From Pseudomonas sp. C1C7 (GTDB lineage Bacteria; Pseudomonadota; Gammaproteobacteria; Pseudomonadales; Pseudomonadaceae): a stretch of 64,000 bases of DNA. The stretch spans positions 62,001-126,000 of the forward strand of contig NZ_JABFMP010000018.1 in the NCBI RefSeq assembly GCF_013359595.1. The letters are read 5' to 3'. A program made the position numbers and the translations under genes. The notes under the pieces were generated by a model. That model was not told the origin of the DNA. It worked only from the letters and a program-made list of their open reading frames with translations, and did no database searches. Positions 8,116-17,287 of this stretch are shown here, in pieces (the first letter of the stretch is position 1; each line of letters opens with the position of its first letter).

Positions 8116-8823
8116 ATGGCCCAGTCGGAAACCGTTGAACGCATTCTCGATGCCGCCGAGCAGTTGTTCGCGGAAAAAGGTTTCGCCGAAACCTCATTGC
8201 GTCTGATCACCAGCAAGGCCGGTGTCAACCTGGCTGCGGTGAACTATCACTTCGGATCGAAAAAGGCGCTGATTCAAGCGGTCTTTTCGCGTTTTCTCGG
8301 GCCATTCTGCATCAGCCTCGATAAAGAGCTGGAGCGGCGCCAGGCCAAACCTGAAATCAAGCCTTCCCTCGAAGAACTGCTGGAAATCCTGGTCGAACAG
8401 GCGCTGGTGGTGCAGCCCCGCAGCGGTAACGATCTTTCTATCTTCATGCGTTTGCTCGGTCTGGCCTTCAGCCAGAGCCAGGGGCATTTGCGTCGTTATC
8501 TGGAAGACATGTACGGCAAGGTTTTCCGCCGCTACATGATGCTGGTCAACGAGGCCGCGCCACGCATTCCGCCGATCGAGCTGTTTTGGCGCGTGCATTT
8601 CATGCTCGGCGCCGCGGCGTTCAGCATGTCGGGTATCAAGGCATTGCGTGCCATTGCCGAAACCGACTTCGGCGTGAACACCTCCATCGAGCAGGTCATG
8701 CGCCTGATGGTGCCGTTCCTCGCCGCCGGCATGCGCGCCGAGACGGGCGTCACCGACGCCGCCATGGCCGCGGCGCAATTGCGTCCACGTAGCAAATCGA
8801 CACAGGTCGCCGCCAAGGTTTGA
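8116..8823 (+). CDS. psrA: TetR-family transcriptional regulator PsrA
   Basis: 235 residues. PsrA senses long-chain fatty acids, activates rpoS and represses itself and fadBA in P. aeruginosa and P. putida. The N-terminal TetR helix-turn-helix is clear (ILDAAEQLFAEKGFAETSL, then AGVNLAAVNYHFGSKKAL). A C-terminal ligand-binding domain follows, with family sequence ELFWRVHFMLGAAAFSMSG. ATG 8116 follows GGCGGAG with good spacing, whereas the in-frame GTG at 8098 lies inside the operator. It is divergent from lexA. The perfect PsrA boxes just upstream support the identification. Confidence 0.93.
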   Translation: MAQSETVERILDAAEQLFAEKGFAETSLRLITSKAGVNLAAVNYHFGSKKALIQAVFSRFLGPFCISLDKELERRQAKPEIKPSLEELLEILVEQALVVQPRSGNDLSIFMRLLGLAFSQSQGHLRRYLEDMYGKVFRRYMMLVNEAAPRIPPIELFWRVHFMLGAAAFSMSGIKALRAIAETDFGVNTSIEQVMRLMVPFLAAGMRAETGVTDAAMAAAQLRPRSKSTQVAAKV

Positions 8824-8871
8824 CCCTGCACGGGTGGGCGCGGCAGCTGACATCCGTTAAGCTAGCCGCCC

Positions 8872-8985
8872 ATGCCGACTCTCGTTCTGAATCCGCTTCC
8901 CACTGATATCGCCGACCTGCCGGGCACTGCCCACGGCGGCGAATCCGTGCGAGGCGGATTTTTCGTTATCAAGGAATCTCTATGA
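8872..8985 (+). other. Short open frame overlapping the nagZ start (possible leader peptide)
   Basis: A 37-codon frame from ATG 8872 ends TGA 8983-8985, overlapping the nagZ ATG as ATGA. It has no convincing Shine-Dalgarno. The same stretch contains an ATCCG / CGGAT inverted repeat followed by five Ts (8943-8964) that could instead be the psrA terminator. I do not recognise the peptide. Coupled translation is possible but unproven. Confidence 0.2.
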
Positions 8986-9992
8986 CTGCTGGCCTGCAAG
9001 GCTCGTTGATGGTGGACGTCGCCGGTACCTGGCTGACGGCCGAAGATCGCCAATTGTTGCGCCAGCCCGAAGTGGGCGGCCTGATCATTTTTGCCCGCAA
9101 CATCGAGCATCCGCGCCAGGTTCGCGAGTTGAGCGCGGCGATTCGCGCCATTCGCCCTGATCTGCTGCTGGCGGTGGATCAGGAAGGCGGGCGGGTTCAA
9201 CGCCTGCGCCAGGGCTTCGTGCGCCTGCCGGCCATGCGTGCCATTGCCGACAACCCGAACGCCGAGTATCTGGCCGAGCAATGCGGATGGATCATGGCCA
9301 CCGAAGTCCTGGCCGTCGGCCTGGACCTGAGCTTCGCCCCGGTGCTGGACCTGGATCACCAGCGCAGTGCCGTGGTCGGTACCCGCTCGTTCGAAGGCGA
9401 TCCGGAGCGCGCCGCGCTGCTGGCTGGCGCCTTCATTCGTGGCATGAACAGCGCCGGCATGGCCGCAACCGGCAAGCATTTCCCGGGTCACGGCTGGGCC
9501 GAGGCCGATTCCCACGTGGCGATCCCGAATGACGAGCGCAGTCTCGACGAGATCCGCGCCAAGGATCTGGTGCCGTTCGCCAGACTGAGCGAACAATTGG
9601 CTGCCGTCATGCCGGCCCACGTGATTTATCCACAGGTCGATGCGCAACCCGCCGGCTTCTCCCGTCGCTGGCTACAGGACATCCTGCGTGGCGAGCTGCA
9701 ATTTGACGGGGTAATTTTCAGTGACGACCTGTCCATGGCCGGCGCGCATGTGGTGGGCGATGCCGCCAGCCGCATCGAGGCGGCGCTGACAGCTGGCTGC
9801 GACATGGGCCTGGTGTGCAACGATCGCGCTGCCGCCGAGCTGGCGCTGAGCGCCGCGCAACGCCTGAAGGTCAAGCCGTCGGCGCGCATCGCGCGGATGC
9901 GCGGTCAGGCGCATGCCTGCACCGACTACCGTCAGGATCCTCGCTGGCTGGCCGCCATCGGTTCGCTCAAAGAAGCTCAATTGATCGACTAG
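8982..9992 (+). CDS. nagZ: Beta-N-acetylhexosaminidase NagZ
   Basis: 336 residues, a glycoside hydrolase family 3 single-domain enzyme. It is cytoplasmic, with no signal peptide. It removes N-acetylglucosamine from GlcNAc-anhydromuropeptides in peptidoglycan recycling and so influences AmpC induction. Visible motifs are the substrate loop KHFPGHGWAEADSH with the general acid His/Asp pair, and the nucleophile Asp in FSDDLSMAGA. The start gives the family N-terminus MTAGLQGSLMVDVAGTWL. It stands downstream of psrA on the same strand, as I recall for P. aeruginosa. Confidence 0.96.
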   Translation: MTAGLQGSLMVDVAGTWLTAEDRQLLRQPEVGGLIIFARNIEHPRQVRELSAAIRAIRPDLLLAVDQEGGRVQRLRQGFVRLPAMRAIADNPNAEYLAEQCGWIMATEVLAVGLDLSFAPVLDLDHQRSAVVGTRSFEGDPERAALLAGAFIRGMNSAGMAATGKHFPGHGWAEADSHVAIPNDERSLDEIRAKDLVPFARLSEQLAAVMPAHVIYPQVDAQPAGFSRRWLQDILRGELQFDGVIFSDDLSMAGAHVVGDAASRIEAALTAGCDMGLVCNDRAAAELALSAAQRLKVKPSARIARMRGQAHACTDYRQDPRWLAAIGSLKEAQLID

Positions 9993-10004
9993 GGACTGGC
10001 TGCC

Positions 10005-10037
10005 ATGACGGTTTATGCGCGGGTGCTCAAGGGCTGA
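10005..10037 (+). pseudogene. Deletion scar of an S-methyl-5'-thioinosine phosphorylase gene (PA3004-type)
   Basis: Directly after nagZ an 11-codon frame reads MTVYARVLKG-stop. The pseudomonad thioinosine phosphorylase, encoded between nagZ and the CsiV/mfd genes in P. aeruginosa, begins M(S/T)VYAIIGGTG and ends ...LARVLxG as I remember it. The frame here looks like its first five and last five or six codons joined in frame, with a shared GCG (Ala) codon at the junction as possible microhomology. This rests on recalled family termini and was not aligned. Confidence 0.5.
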
Positions 10038-10062
10038 GTTGGCTCATGACCGAGTTGGATTC

Positions 10063-10153
10063 TTCGCGGGCAAGCCTCGCTCCTACAGGTTTGATGTGGA
10101 TCACAAACATCATGATCGACGCAAAACCTGTAGGAGCGAAGCTTGCCCGCGAA
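10063..10153. repeat. Paired REP element (REPIN-like)
   Basis: Inverted arms with the REP core TTCGCGGGCAAGC...CTCCTACAGGT and its complement near the other end are separated by a short spacer, between the nagZ/deletion scar and the SNF2 helicase. Confidence 0.9.
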
Positions 10154-10178
10154 AGCAATCTATCGAGCCCCACCAGCC

Positions 10179-12872
10179 TCAGCGCTTTTCGAGCTTATCC
10201 GGCAACGGCGCAAACAGCGCCTCGATATCATCGCTCTGCAGCTTCCAGTCCCCGGCCTGACGGCCGTCCAGAACACCGGCCGCCAGGTCGGATTTTTCTT
10301 TTTGCAGTAGCTGAATCTTCTCTTCCACCGTACCGCGGGCAATCAGCTTGTAGACGAACACCGGTTTTTCCTGGCCGATGCGATAGGCGCGGTCGGTGGC
10401 CTGGTGTTCGGTTGCCGGGTTCCACCACGGGTCGTAATGGATCACGGTGTCGGCTTCGGTCAGGTTCAGGCCAACACCGCCGGCCTTCAGGCTGATCAGA
10501 AAGATCTGACGCTTGCCGCTCTGGAAATCCTTCACCGGCGTACGCCGGTCGCGGGTCTGCCCGGTCAGCAGGGCGTAGGCCACGCCGCGTTTGTTCAGCT
10601 CGTCCTCAATCAAGGTCAGCATCGAGGTGAACTGCGAGAACAGCAGGATGCGCCGTCCTTCTTCAAACAACTCCTCAAGCATTTCCATCAGGCTGTCGAG
10701 CTTGCCCGAAGTGCTGCCGCGGGCGGGCAGGGCGGCATCGTTGACCAGGCGCAGGTCACAGCACACCTGGCGTAGTTTCAGCAGCGCCTCGAGGATGATG
10801 ATTTGGCTGCGGGCCACACCCTTGCGGGTGATTTCATCGCGCACCTTCTTGTCCATCGCCAGGCGCATGGTTTCGTACACATCGCGCTGGGCTTCGTTGA
10901 GCTCGACCCAGTGAATGATTTCGGTTTTCGGCGGCAGCTCGGTGGCGACCTGTTCCTTGGTCCGACGCAACAGAAACGGTTTGATCCGACCGTTGAGGTG
11001 CTGAAGTCTGACTTCGCTGGTGCGCTTTTCAATCGGCACCCGGTAATCGCGATTGAAGCTCTTCACATCCCCAAGCCAGCCCGGCAGCAGGAAGTGAAAC
11101 AGCGACCACAGCTCACCCAGGTGATTTTCCAGCGGCGTGCCACTCAGGCACAGGCGCTGGCGTGCATTCAGCTCGCGAGCGGCCTGCGCGGCCTTGCTGC
11201 CGGGGTTCTTGATGTACTGCGCTTCGTCCAGCACCAGCACGTGCAGCGGTTGCCTGGCCAGGGCTTCGACATCCTTGGGCAACAGCGCGTAGGTGGTCAG
11301 GATCAGGTCGTAATCGGCAAGGTTGTCGAAATGCTTCTTGCGACTGGCACCGTACAGCGCCAGCACTTTGAGTTGCGGGGTGAAGTGCGCGGCCTCGTCG
11401 AGCCAGTTGGGGATCAGGCTGGTGGGCATCACCACCATGCATGGGCGATCGAGGCGTCCGGCGTTCTTCTCGCTGAGCACATGCGCGAGGGTTTGCAGGG
11501 TTTTGCCCAAGCCCATGTCGTCGGCGAGGATCCCGCCGACCTCCAGCTGACGCAGCGACTGCATCCAGCTCAGGCCTTCCAGCTGATACGGGCGCAAGGT
11601 CGCGTTCAAGCCTTCCGGCACGCTGGCGGTATAGTCCTTGATGTCCCGCAGGCGCTGGGCAAAGGTGCGGATCTGATCGCCGCCTTCCCAAAGCAGTGGC
11701 AGGTCTTCCAGCGAATTCAGGCGCGTGGCGTCGGCCCGGCTCAGGCGCAACGTGGTTTCGCCGGGCTCTTGCAGATAGAACTCACCGAGGGTCGCCAGCA
11801 CCGGTTTCAAGCGGCCGAAGGGCAGGGCGACCTGCAGGGGACCATGCTCGGAGTTCGGGCGATTGGGGATGTTCACCAGGATCAGCTCGTCATCGCGACG
11901 ACGGGCCAGGCGCTCCGGGTTGAGGATCTCTGTGTGCGAGCGCATCAGGTTCAACAGGATCGGCAGCAGGCTCAGGCGCTCGCCGTTGACGATGATGCCC
12001 AGTTCCAGGTCGAACCAGTCGCGCTCCGGCGCCTGCTCGACCGTGGCGTACCAGTCGTCCACCGCCGTCAGGTCGAAACCGAAGTCCTCGTTGATCTGCA
12101 GCTCCCAGCCCTGGGTGCGCAGCTTCGGCAGTTCGTTGAGGGTGAAGGTCAGCCAGGCGCTGTCGTTGACCATCTCGTACAGTTCGCCAGCGCTCTCAGG
12201 CAAAGCCTTGCTCTGCCGGGTGGCGATCCTGAAACCGAGAATGCGCAGTTGTTCCCTGTAGGACTGTTCCACTTCCGGGTGACGTTTTATCCGTAGCGTC
12301 TGTGTCTCCTGACGAATCAGGATGTCGGAGTTTTTCTGCCCGGAGACGTATTCGTCCAGATAACTGAAGGACAGCGCCGCGCGGTGCTGGATGTAACGCT
12401 GCATCCGCCCGTTGCGTGGTTCGAAGGCGCTGAACTCGATGCTTGCCAGCCACAGGCGCGGCACCGGCTGCACGTTGTCCACCAGCACTTGCGGCGGCGC
12501 TTTCGGGCTGCGGTTTTCGAGGACGGCCTGAAGCTTTTCCAGCAGCTCGGCGTCCTTGGCGGCCGCCGGGTAATTGAGGGTTTCCTGCACTTGCAGCAGG
12601 ACCGCCGCGCAATGTTTGCAGTTGCTGTGGACGGGGCAGGAGCAGGTGGCGTCGATCATCAGCAACGTGCCTTTGGCCGACTCTCGCAGGCGAATGGTCT
12701 GACGGTAAACGTTACCGCCAGAGCCTTCGCATGCGGCGACGATGGTGGCGTCGCCGGCTTCGACGATCCTGACGCGGTTTTCCAGCGCGTAGCGTCGGCC
12801 GCGCTCCAGGCTCTGTTCCTTGAATCGGCTGACCCAGGAGGGTGCCAGGGGTTTGCTCAGGGTCGCGGACAT
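10179..12872 (-). CDS. SNF2-family DNA-dependent ATPase/helicase with SWIM zinc finger
   Basis: 897 residues. It begins with a SWIM-type zinc-binding motif (CSCPVHSNCKHCAAVL, about residues 74-89), then a variable region. The SNF2 motor follows: Walker A in ILADDMGLGKTLQT, the DEAQ box in LVLDEAQYIKNP, then LCLSGTPLENHLGELWSLF. The helicase C-terminal domain contains ILLFSQFTSML, SLKAGGVGLNL and the arginine motif ATDRAYRIGQ. Such proteins remodel protein-DNA or RNA polymerase complexes; the target of this one is unknown. A related protein is encoded elsewhere in P. aeruginosa as I recall, so its place beside mfd appears specific to this lineage. It follows the csiV-like gene by 11 bases and mfd on the same strand, so the three may be co-transcribed. 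Confidence 0.93.
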   Translation of the reverse strand: MSATLSKPLAPSWVSRFKEQSLERGRRYALENRVRIVEAGDATIVAACEGSGGNVYRQTIRLRESAKGTLLMIDATCSCPVHSNCKHCAAVLLQVQETLNYPAAAKDAELLEKLQAVLENRSPKAPPQVLVDNVQPVPRLWLASIEFSAFEPRNGRMQRYIQHRAALSFSYLDEYVSGQKNSDILIRQETQTLRIKRHPEVEQSYREQLRILGFRIATRQSKALPESAGELYEMVNDSAWLTFTLNELPKLRTQGWELQINEDFGFDLTAVDDWYATVEQAPERDWFDLELGIIVNGERLSLLPILLNLMRSHTEILNPERLARRRDDELILVNIPNRPNSEHGPLQVALPFGRLKPVLATLGEFYLQEPGETTLRLSRADATRLNSLEDLPLLWEGGDQIRTFAQRLRDIKDYTASVPEGLNATLRPYQLEGLSWMQSLRQLEVGGILADDMGLGKTLQTLAHVLSEKNAGRLDRPCMVVMPTSLIPNWLDEAAHFTPQLKVLALYGASRKKHFDNLADYDLILTTYALLPKDVEALARQPLHVLVLDEAQYIKNPGSKAAQAARELNARQRLCLSGTPLENHLGELWSLFHFLLPGWLGDVKSFNRDYRVPIEKRTSEVRLQHLNGRIKPFLLRRTKEQVATELPPKTEIIHWVELNEAQRDVYETMRLAMDKKVRDEITRKGVARSQIIILEALLKLRQVCCDLRLVNDAALPARGSTSGKLDSLMEMLEELFEEGRRILLFSQFTSMLTLIEDELNKRGVAYALLTGQTRDRRTPVKDFQSGKRQIFLISLKAGGVGLNLTEADTVIHYDPWWNPATEHQATDRAYRIGQEKPVFVYKLIARGTVEEKIQLLQKEKSDLAAGVLDGRQAGDWKLQSDDIEALFAPLPDKLEKR

Positions 12873-12883
12873 AGGGGGCTCAA

Positions 12884-13450
12884 TCAGTCCGGAATTTCTT
12901 CGGGGACTGGCCGAGGTGCAGGGGCGGTCAGCGAGGTGATCTTGATCAGCAGGCCCAGATGACCGGCGTCGAGGAAGTTCAGCTGCCCGTTTTTGGTATG
13001 GCTGTCGGTCTTCAGGCGCTCGCTGGCGGTGACCAGGCCGTCGTTGTCGATCTGGTTGACCCAGAAATCGGCTTCGACGTCGGTGAAGCGGCCCTGTTTG
13101 ATGCTCAATGTGCCCTCGATCGGGAATTGGCCGAATTGTTCCTTGCCGTCGCTGATCGCCACCTTGCTGGCTTGTTCGCCAAGGTTCTGTTGCCAGGCCT
13201 TGTGCAGCAACACCGTGTATTCATTGCTGGCGGTGAGCTTTTCCACCTCGCCGTTCAGGCTCGGGGTGCGCAGGCTGTCGGGGTTGAGGTGTTGCGCGCC
13301 GGCATCCCAGTCTTCAGGCGCGGCGCGGCTGACGATCGCCGGCACGGCATTCTGCCGCACCAGAATCATTTCAACCTGATACAGGTCATCGGCGAATACC
13401 GAAGGAGCGGCCAATGCCATCAATACAGTCAACGAGCGAAACAGGCGCAT
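12884..13450 (-). CDS. CsiV-family periplasmic protein
   Basis: 188 residues with a clear Sec signal peptide (MRLFRSLTVLMALAAPSVFA, cleavage about residue 20) followed by DDLYQVEMILVRQN. This YxVEMIxF-like opening is diagnostic of the CsiV family, named for an OprE3-associated peptidoglycan-related periplasmic protein in Shewanella. Its biochemical role in Pseudomonas is unknown. It lies between mfd (10 bases upstream) and the SNF2 helicase (11 bases downstream), all on the minus strand. Confidence 0.82.
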   Translation of the reverse strand: MRLFRSLTVLMALAAPSVFADDLYQVEMILVRQNAVPAIVSRAAPEDWDAGAQHLNPDSLRTPSLNGEVEKLTASNEYTVLLHKAWQQNLGEQASKVAISDGKEQFGQFPIEGTLSIKQGRFTDVEADFWVNQIDNDGLVTASERLKTDSHTKNGQLNFLDAGHLGLLIKITSLTAPAPRPVPEEIPD

Positions 13451-13460
13451 GCGGCGTCCT

Positions 13461-16400
13461 TCAAGCAGTTTTCGGGATGAGGCGCTCGAACAGCGCCTCT
13501 AACGTATTAAAGCGCTCTTCCGGGCGCTCCATCGGAACCATGAACTTGAAGATCGTGGCGCCTTCGAATTTGTAGCGTTTTGGCTGGCTCTGGATCAGTT
13601 TGATCAGCGTCAGCGGGTCGACCGGCGTCTGCGCCGCGAACTCGACACGACCGCCCTGCGGACCACCGTCGACTTTCTTGATGCCCAGCACTTCGGCCTG
13701 CAATTTCAGGGCGGTGATGCGCATCAGGTTCTTGGTCGGTTCCGGCAGCAGGCCGAAACGGTCGATCATCTCCACTTGCAGGTCCTTGAGGCCTTCCTCG
13801 TCGGTGGCCGAAGCGATGCGCTTGTAGAGAATCAGGCGGGCGTGCACGTCCGGCAGGTAGTCCTCGGGAATCAGCGCCGGAACACGCAGGTTGACTTCCG
13901 GACCGCCGCCCAGCGGCTGGTCGAGATTCGGTTGCTCGCCCTTGCGGATGGCCTTCACGGCGCGCTCGAGCATTTCCATGTACAGGGTGAAGCCGACGGC
14001 CTGGATCTGTCCGCTCTGGCCGTCGCCGAGCAACTCGCCGGCGCCGCGGATTTCCAGGTCGTTGGTGGCGAGCACGAAGCCGGCGCCGAGGTCCTGGGTA
14101 TTGGCGATCGCCTCCAGGCGCTTTTCCGCGTCCGGGGTGATTTGCTGGCGCGGCGGCGTCAGCAGGTAGGCGTAGGCCTGGTGGTGACTGCGTCCGACCC
14201 GGCCGCGCAGCTGGTGCAGCTGCGCCAGGCCGAACTTGTCGGCGCGCTCGATGATGATGGTGTTGGCGCTCGGCACGTCGATGCCGGTCTCGATGATGGT
14301 CGAGGCGATCAGCACGTTGAAGCGCTTGTGGTAGAAGTCGCTCATCACCTGTTCGAGTTCGCGCTCGCGCATCTGCCCGTGGCCGATGCCGATCCGCGCT
14401 TCCGGCACCAGTTCGGCGAGGTCGGCGGCGCACTTCTCGATGGTCTTCACGTCGTTGTGCAGGTAGTAGACCTGGCCACCACGCAGCAATTCACGCAGCA
14501 GGGCTTCCTTGACCGTGCTCTTGTTCTGTTCCATGACGAAGGTACGCACGGACAGGCGACGGGCCGGCGGCGTGGCGATGATCGACAGGTCACGCATGCC
14601 CGAGACCGCCATGTTCAGCGTGCGCGGAATCGGCGTGGCGGTCAGGGTCAGGATGTCGACTTCGCTGCGCAGGGCCTTGAGCTGTTCTTTCTGACGCACA
14701 CCGAAGCGGTGTTCTTCGTCGATGATCACCAGCCCCAGGTTTTTGATTTTCACATCCTCCTGCAGCAGCTTGTGGGTGCCGATGACGATGTCGATCTTGC
14801 CTTCGGCCAGATCGGCCACGGCGGCATTCACTTCCTTGGCCGACTTGAAGCGGCTCATCACTTCGACGGTCACCGGCCAGTCGGCGAAGCGATCGCGGAA
14901 GCTGTTGTAGTGCTGCTGGGCGAGCAGGGTGGTGGGCACCAGAATCGCCACTTGCCGGCCGCCGTGGACGGCGATGAACGCCGCACGCATCGCCACTTCG
15001 GTCTTGCCGAAGCCGACGTCGCCGCAGACCAGCCGGTCCATCGGTTTCGGCGCGAGCATGTCTTCGCGCACGGCTTCGATAGCGGTTTGCTGGTCGGGGG
15101 TTTCCTCGAACGGGAAGCCGGCGCTGAAGGTGGCGTAATCGGCTTTCGGGTCGGTGAAGGCATAGCCTTCGCGCGCCGCGCGGCGGGCATAGATGTCCAG
15201 CAGTTCGGCGGCCACGTCGCGCACCTGTTCGGCGGCCTTGCGCTTGGCTTTCTGCCAGGTCTCGGAGCCCAGGCGATGCAACGGCGCCAGTGCGTCGTCG
15301 CTGCCGGTGTAACGCGCGATCAGGTGCAGGTTGGCCACCGGCACGTAGAGCTTGGCGCCCTCGGCGTATTCCAGGGCGAGGAACTCGGCGGTCTGATTGT
15401 CGATTTCCAGCGTCGCCAGGCCCAGGTAACGACCAACGCCGTGATCGATATGCACCACCGGCGCGTTTTCGCGCAGCTCGGTGAGGTTCTTGATCACGGC
15501 GTCGTTGTTGGCGTCGGCGCGTTTTTCGCGGCGACGGCGCTGCATCACGCGCTGGCCGAACAACGGGCTCTCGGCGACCAGCGCCAGGGCCGGGTCGTCC
15601 AGCAGCAAACCTTCATCCAGCGGTGCGATGGTGATCGCCAGGCGATCCTTGCCGGCGACAAAGTCCGGCCAGCTGTCGACGGTCTTCGGTCGCAGTTTCA
15701 GGCGCTCGAGCAATTCCAGCAATACTTCGCGCCGGCCCGCGGACTCGGCGGTGAACAGGACGCGTCCGGGGAACTGGTCGAGGAATTCCGACAGCGCCGC
15801 CAGTGGCTGGGTGGCCTTGGCTTCGATGGCCAGGTTCGGCAGTTCCCGTGCTGGGAAGCGCTCGCGGCCACCGCCGGTTTCCACGTCCTGCTGGCTGGCC
15901 ACCACTCGCGGCCAGCTCTTGAGACGCGCAAAGCAGTCTTCTACCGGCAGGAACAGCTCGGCGGGCGGCAATAAAGGGCGGGATGGATCGACGCGCCGTT
16001 CTTCGTAGCGATTGCGCACGTCGTTCCAGAAGTTTTCCGCCGCCTGCTCGATGCCCGGCAACGAGAACACCTGGGTGTCCTGGGGCAGGTAATCGAACAG
16101 GGTCGAGGTTTCCTCGAAGAACAGCGGCAGGTAGTACTCGATGCCGGCGGGGGTAATCCCGCTGCTCAAGTCCTGGAAGATCGGGCAGCGCCGGAAGTCG
16201 ACGTCGAAGCGCTCGCGGAACCGCGCCTTGAAGCGGGTCACGGCTTCTTTCTGCAGCGGGAATTCCTTGGCCGGCAGCAGCTTGACCGAATCGACCTTGT
16301 CGATGGAACGCTGGTTTTCCGGATCGAAGGTGCGCAGGGTCTCGATTTCGTCGTCGAACAGGTCGATGCGATAAGGCAGTTTGCTGCCCATCGGGAACAG

Positions 16401-16910
16401 GTCGATCAGCGATCCACGGACCGTGAATTCGCCGTGCTCGTACACGGTATCGACATAACGGTAACCGGTGGCTTCAAGCCGGGTGCGCATCTGTTCCACG
16501 TCGAGCTTCTGCCCGACATCCAGCACCAGGCTGCTGCCGAGCAGGAATTTGGTCGGCGCCAGGCGGTGCAGGGCGGTGGTGATCGGCACCACCAGCACGC
16601 CGTGGGCCAGTTCCGGCAGGCGATACAGGCTGGCGATGCGCTGGGAAATGATGTCCTGGTGCGGCGAGAACAGATCGTAGGGCAGGGTTTCCCAGTCGGG
16701 GAAATGCAGCACGGGCAAATCCGGGGCGAAGAAGCCCAGCTCCTGCTCCAGCCGTTCGGCACTCTGGCTATCGGCGGTCAGCAGCAGGGTAAAGCGCTTC
16801 GCAGCGCTGGCGGCCTCGGCGATGGCAAGGCTCAGGGCGGCACCGGGCAGGTTGCCCCAATGCTGTTTACCTGCCGCGGCAGGAAGATGCGGTAGACGCA
16901 GAACGGGCAC
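13461..16910 (-). CDS. mfd: Transcription-repair coupling factor Mfd
   Basis: 1149 residues, the full length of Mfd. It displaces RNA polymerase stalled at DNA lesions and recruits UvrA. The N-terminal UvrB-like modules are present, then the RNA polymerase interaction domain around residues 480-550 (VHIDHGVGRYLGL). The RecG-like translocase follows, with Walker A in RLVCGDVGFGKTEVAM, the DEEH box in VIIDEEHRFG, TATPIPRTLNMA and the TRG region GRVGRSHHQAYAYLLTP. The C-terminal D7 domain is intact. It is divergent from gap. Confidence 0.98.
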   Translation of the reverse strand: MPVLRLPHLPAAAGKQHWGNLPGAALSLAIAEAASAAKRFTLLLTADSQSAERLEQELGFFAPDLPVLHFPDWETLPYDLFSPHQDIISQRIASLYRLPELAHGVLVVPITTALHRLAPTKFLLGSSLVLDVGQKLDVEQMRTRLEATGYRYVDTVYEHGEFTVRGSLIDLFPMGSKLPYRIDLFDDEIETLRTFDPENQRSIDKVDSVKLLPAKEFPLQKEAVTRFKARFRERFDVDFRRCPIFQDLSSGITPAGIEYYLPLFFEETSTLFDYLPQDTQVFSLPGIEQAAENFWNDVRNRYEERRVDPSRPLLPPAELFLPVEDCFARLKSWPRVVASQQDVETGGGRERFPARELPNLAIEAKATQPLAALSEFLDQFPGRVLFTAESAGRREVLLELLERLKLRPKTVDSWPDFVAGKDRLAITIAPLDEGLLLDDPALALVAESPLFGQRVMQRRRREKRADANNDAVIKNLTELRENAPVVHIDHGVGRYLGLATLEIDNQTAEFLALEYAEGAKLYVPVANLHLIARYTGSDDALAPLHRLGSETWQKAKRKAAEQVRDVAAELLDIYARRAAREGYAFTDPKADYATFSAGFPFEETPDQQTAIEAVREDMLAPKPMDRLVCGDVGFGKTEVAMRAAFIAVHGGRQVAILVPTTLLAQQHYNSFRDRFADWPVTVEVMSRFKSAKEVNAAVADLAEGKIDIVIGTHKLLQEDVKIKNLGLVIIDEEHRFGVRQKEQLKALRSEVDILTLTATPIPRTLNMAVSGMRDLSIIATPPARRLSVRTFVMEQNKSTVKEALLRELLRGGQVYYLHNDVKTIEKCAADLAELVPEARIGIGHGQMRERELEQVMSDFYHKRFNVLIASTIIETGIDVPSANTIIIERADKFGLAQLHQLRGRVGRSHHQAYAYLLTPPRQQITPDAEKRLEAIANTQDLGAGFVLATNDLEIRGAGELLGDGQSGQIQAVGFTLYMEMLERAVKAIRKGEQPNLDQPLGGGPEVNLRVPALIPEDYLPDVHARLILYKRIASATDEEGLKDLQVEMIDRFGLLPEPTKNLMRITALKLQAEVLGIKKVDGGPQGGRVEFAAQTPVDPLTLIKLIQSQPKRYKFEGATIFKFMVPMERPEERFNTLEALFERLIPKTA

Positions 16911-17287
16911 GGAAGGTTGAGCTCCAAGCGTTGCGACAAAGTCGGTAATTGTAGCGGTCTGTGATGCCGGCTGTCAGTTGCTGATGTGTCTATTACGCGG
17001 GTGGGGCGAAATGTAGTGGTAATGACAAAATCGGGCGGTTTTTTGCCGAAAATCGTTGATTATGTAGTGGCAAAAACAACGGGTGTTACGGATGGTTACG
17101 GACAACGCTGCGCTGTTCCCAAAAAATTGACGATGCTGAAAGGCCCGGTTTTACTGGGTTTCAGCGTGGCGTGATTTTTTTGAACGGGAAAATGTTACGG
17201 GCTGTGCGACAAGCGCGCATTGCTACGCGTTGCACTCGGCGGCATAATGTAGCCCCTTTTTTCTGCCCCTACATGTGGAAGGTTCCC
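16911..17287. other. Intergenic region between divergent mfd and gap
   Basis: 377 bases holding the promoters of both genes. A short frame at 16986-17174 has no Shine-Dalgarno or recognisable product and I do not treat it as a gene. Apart from the gap promoter candidate I see no repeat or RNA structure. Confidence 0.6.
17220..17248 (+). promoter_or_regulatory. Candidate sigma-70 promoter of gap
   Basis: A TTGCTA hexamer (17220-17225), 17-base spacer and CATAAT (17243-17248) end 39 bases before the proposed GTG start of gap. The assignment is from pattern only. Confidence 0.4.

Noticed and set aside
16986..17174. Short plus-strand frame upstream of gap
   Set aside because: No Shine-Dalgarno, no family resemblance, sits in the mfd-gap promoter region.
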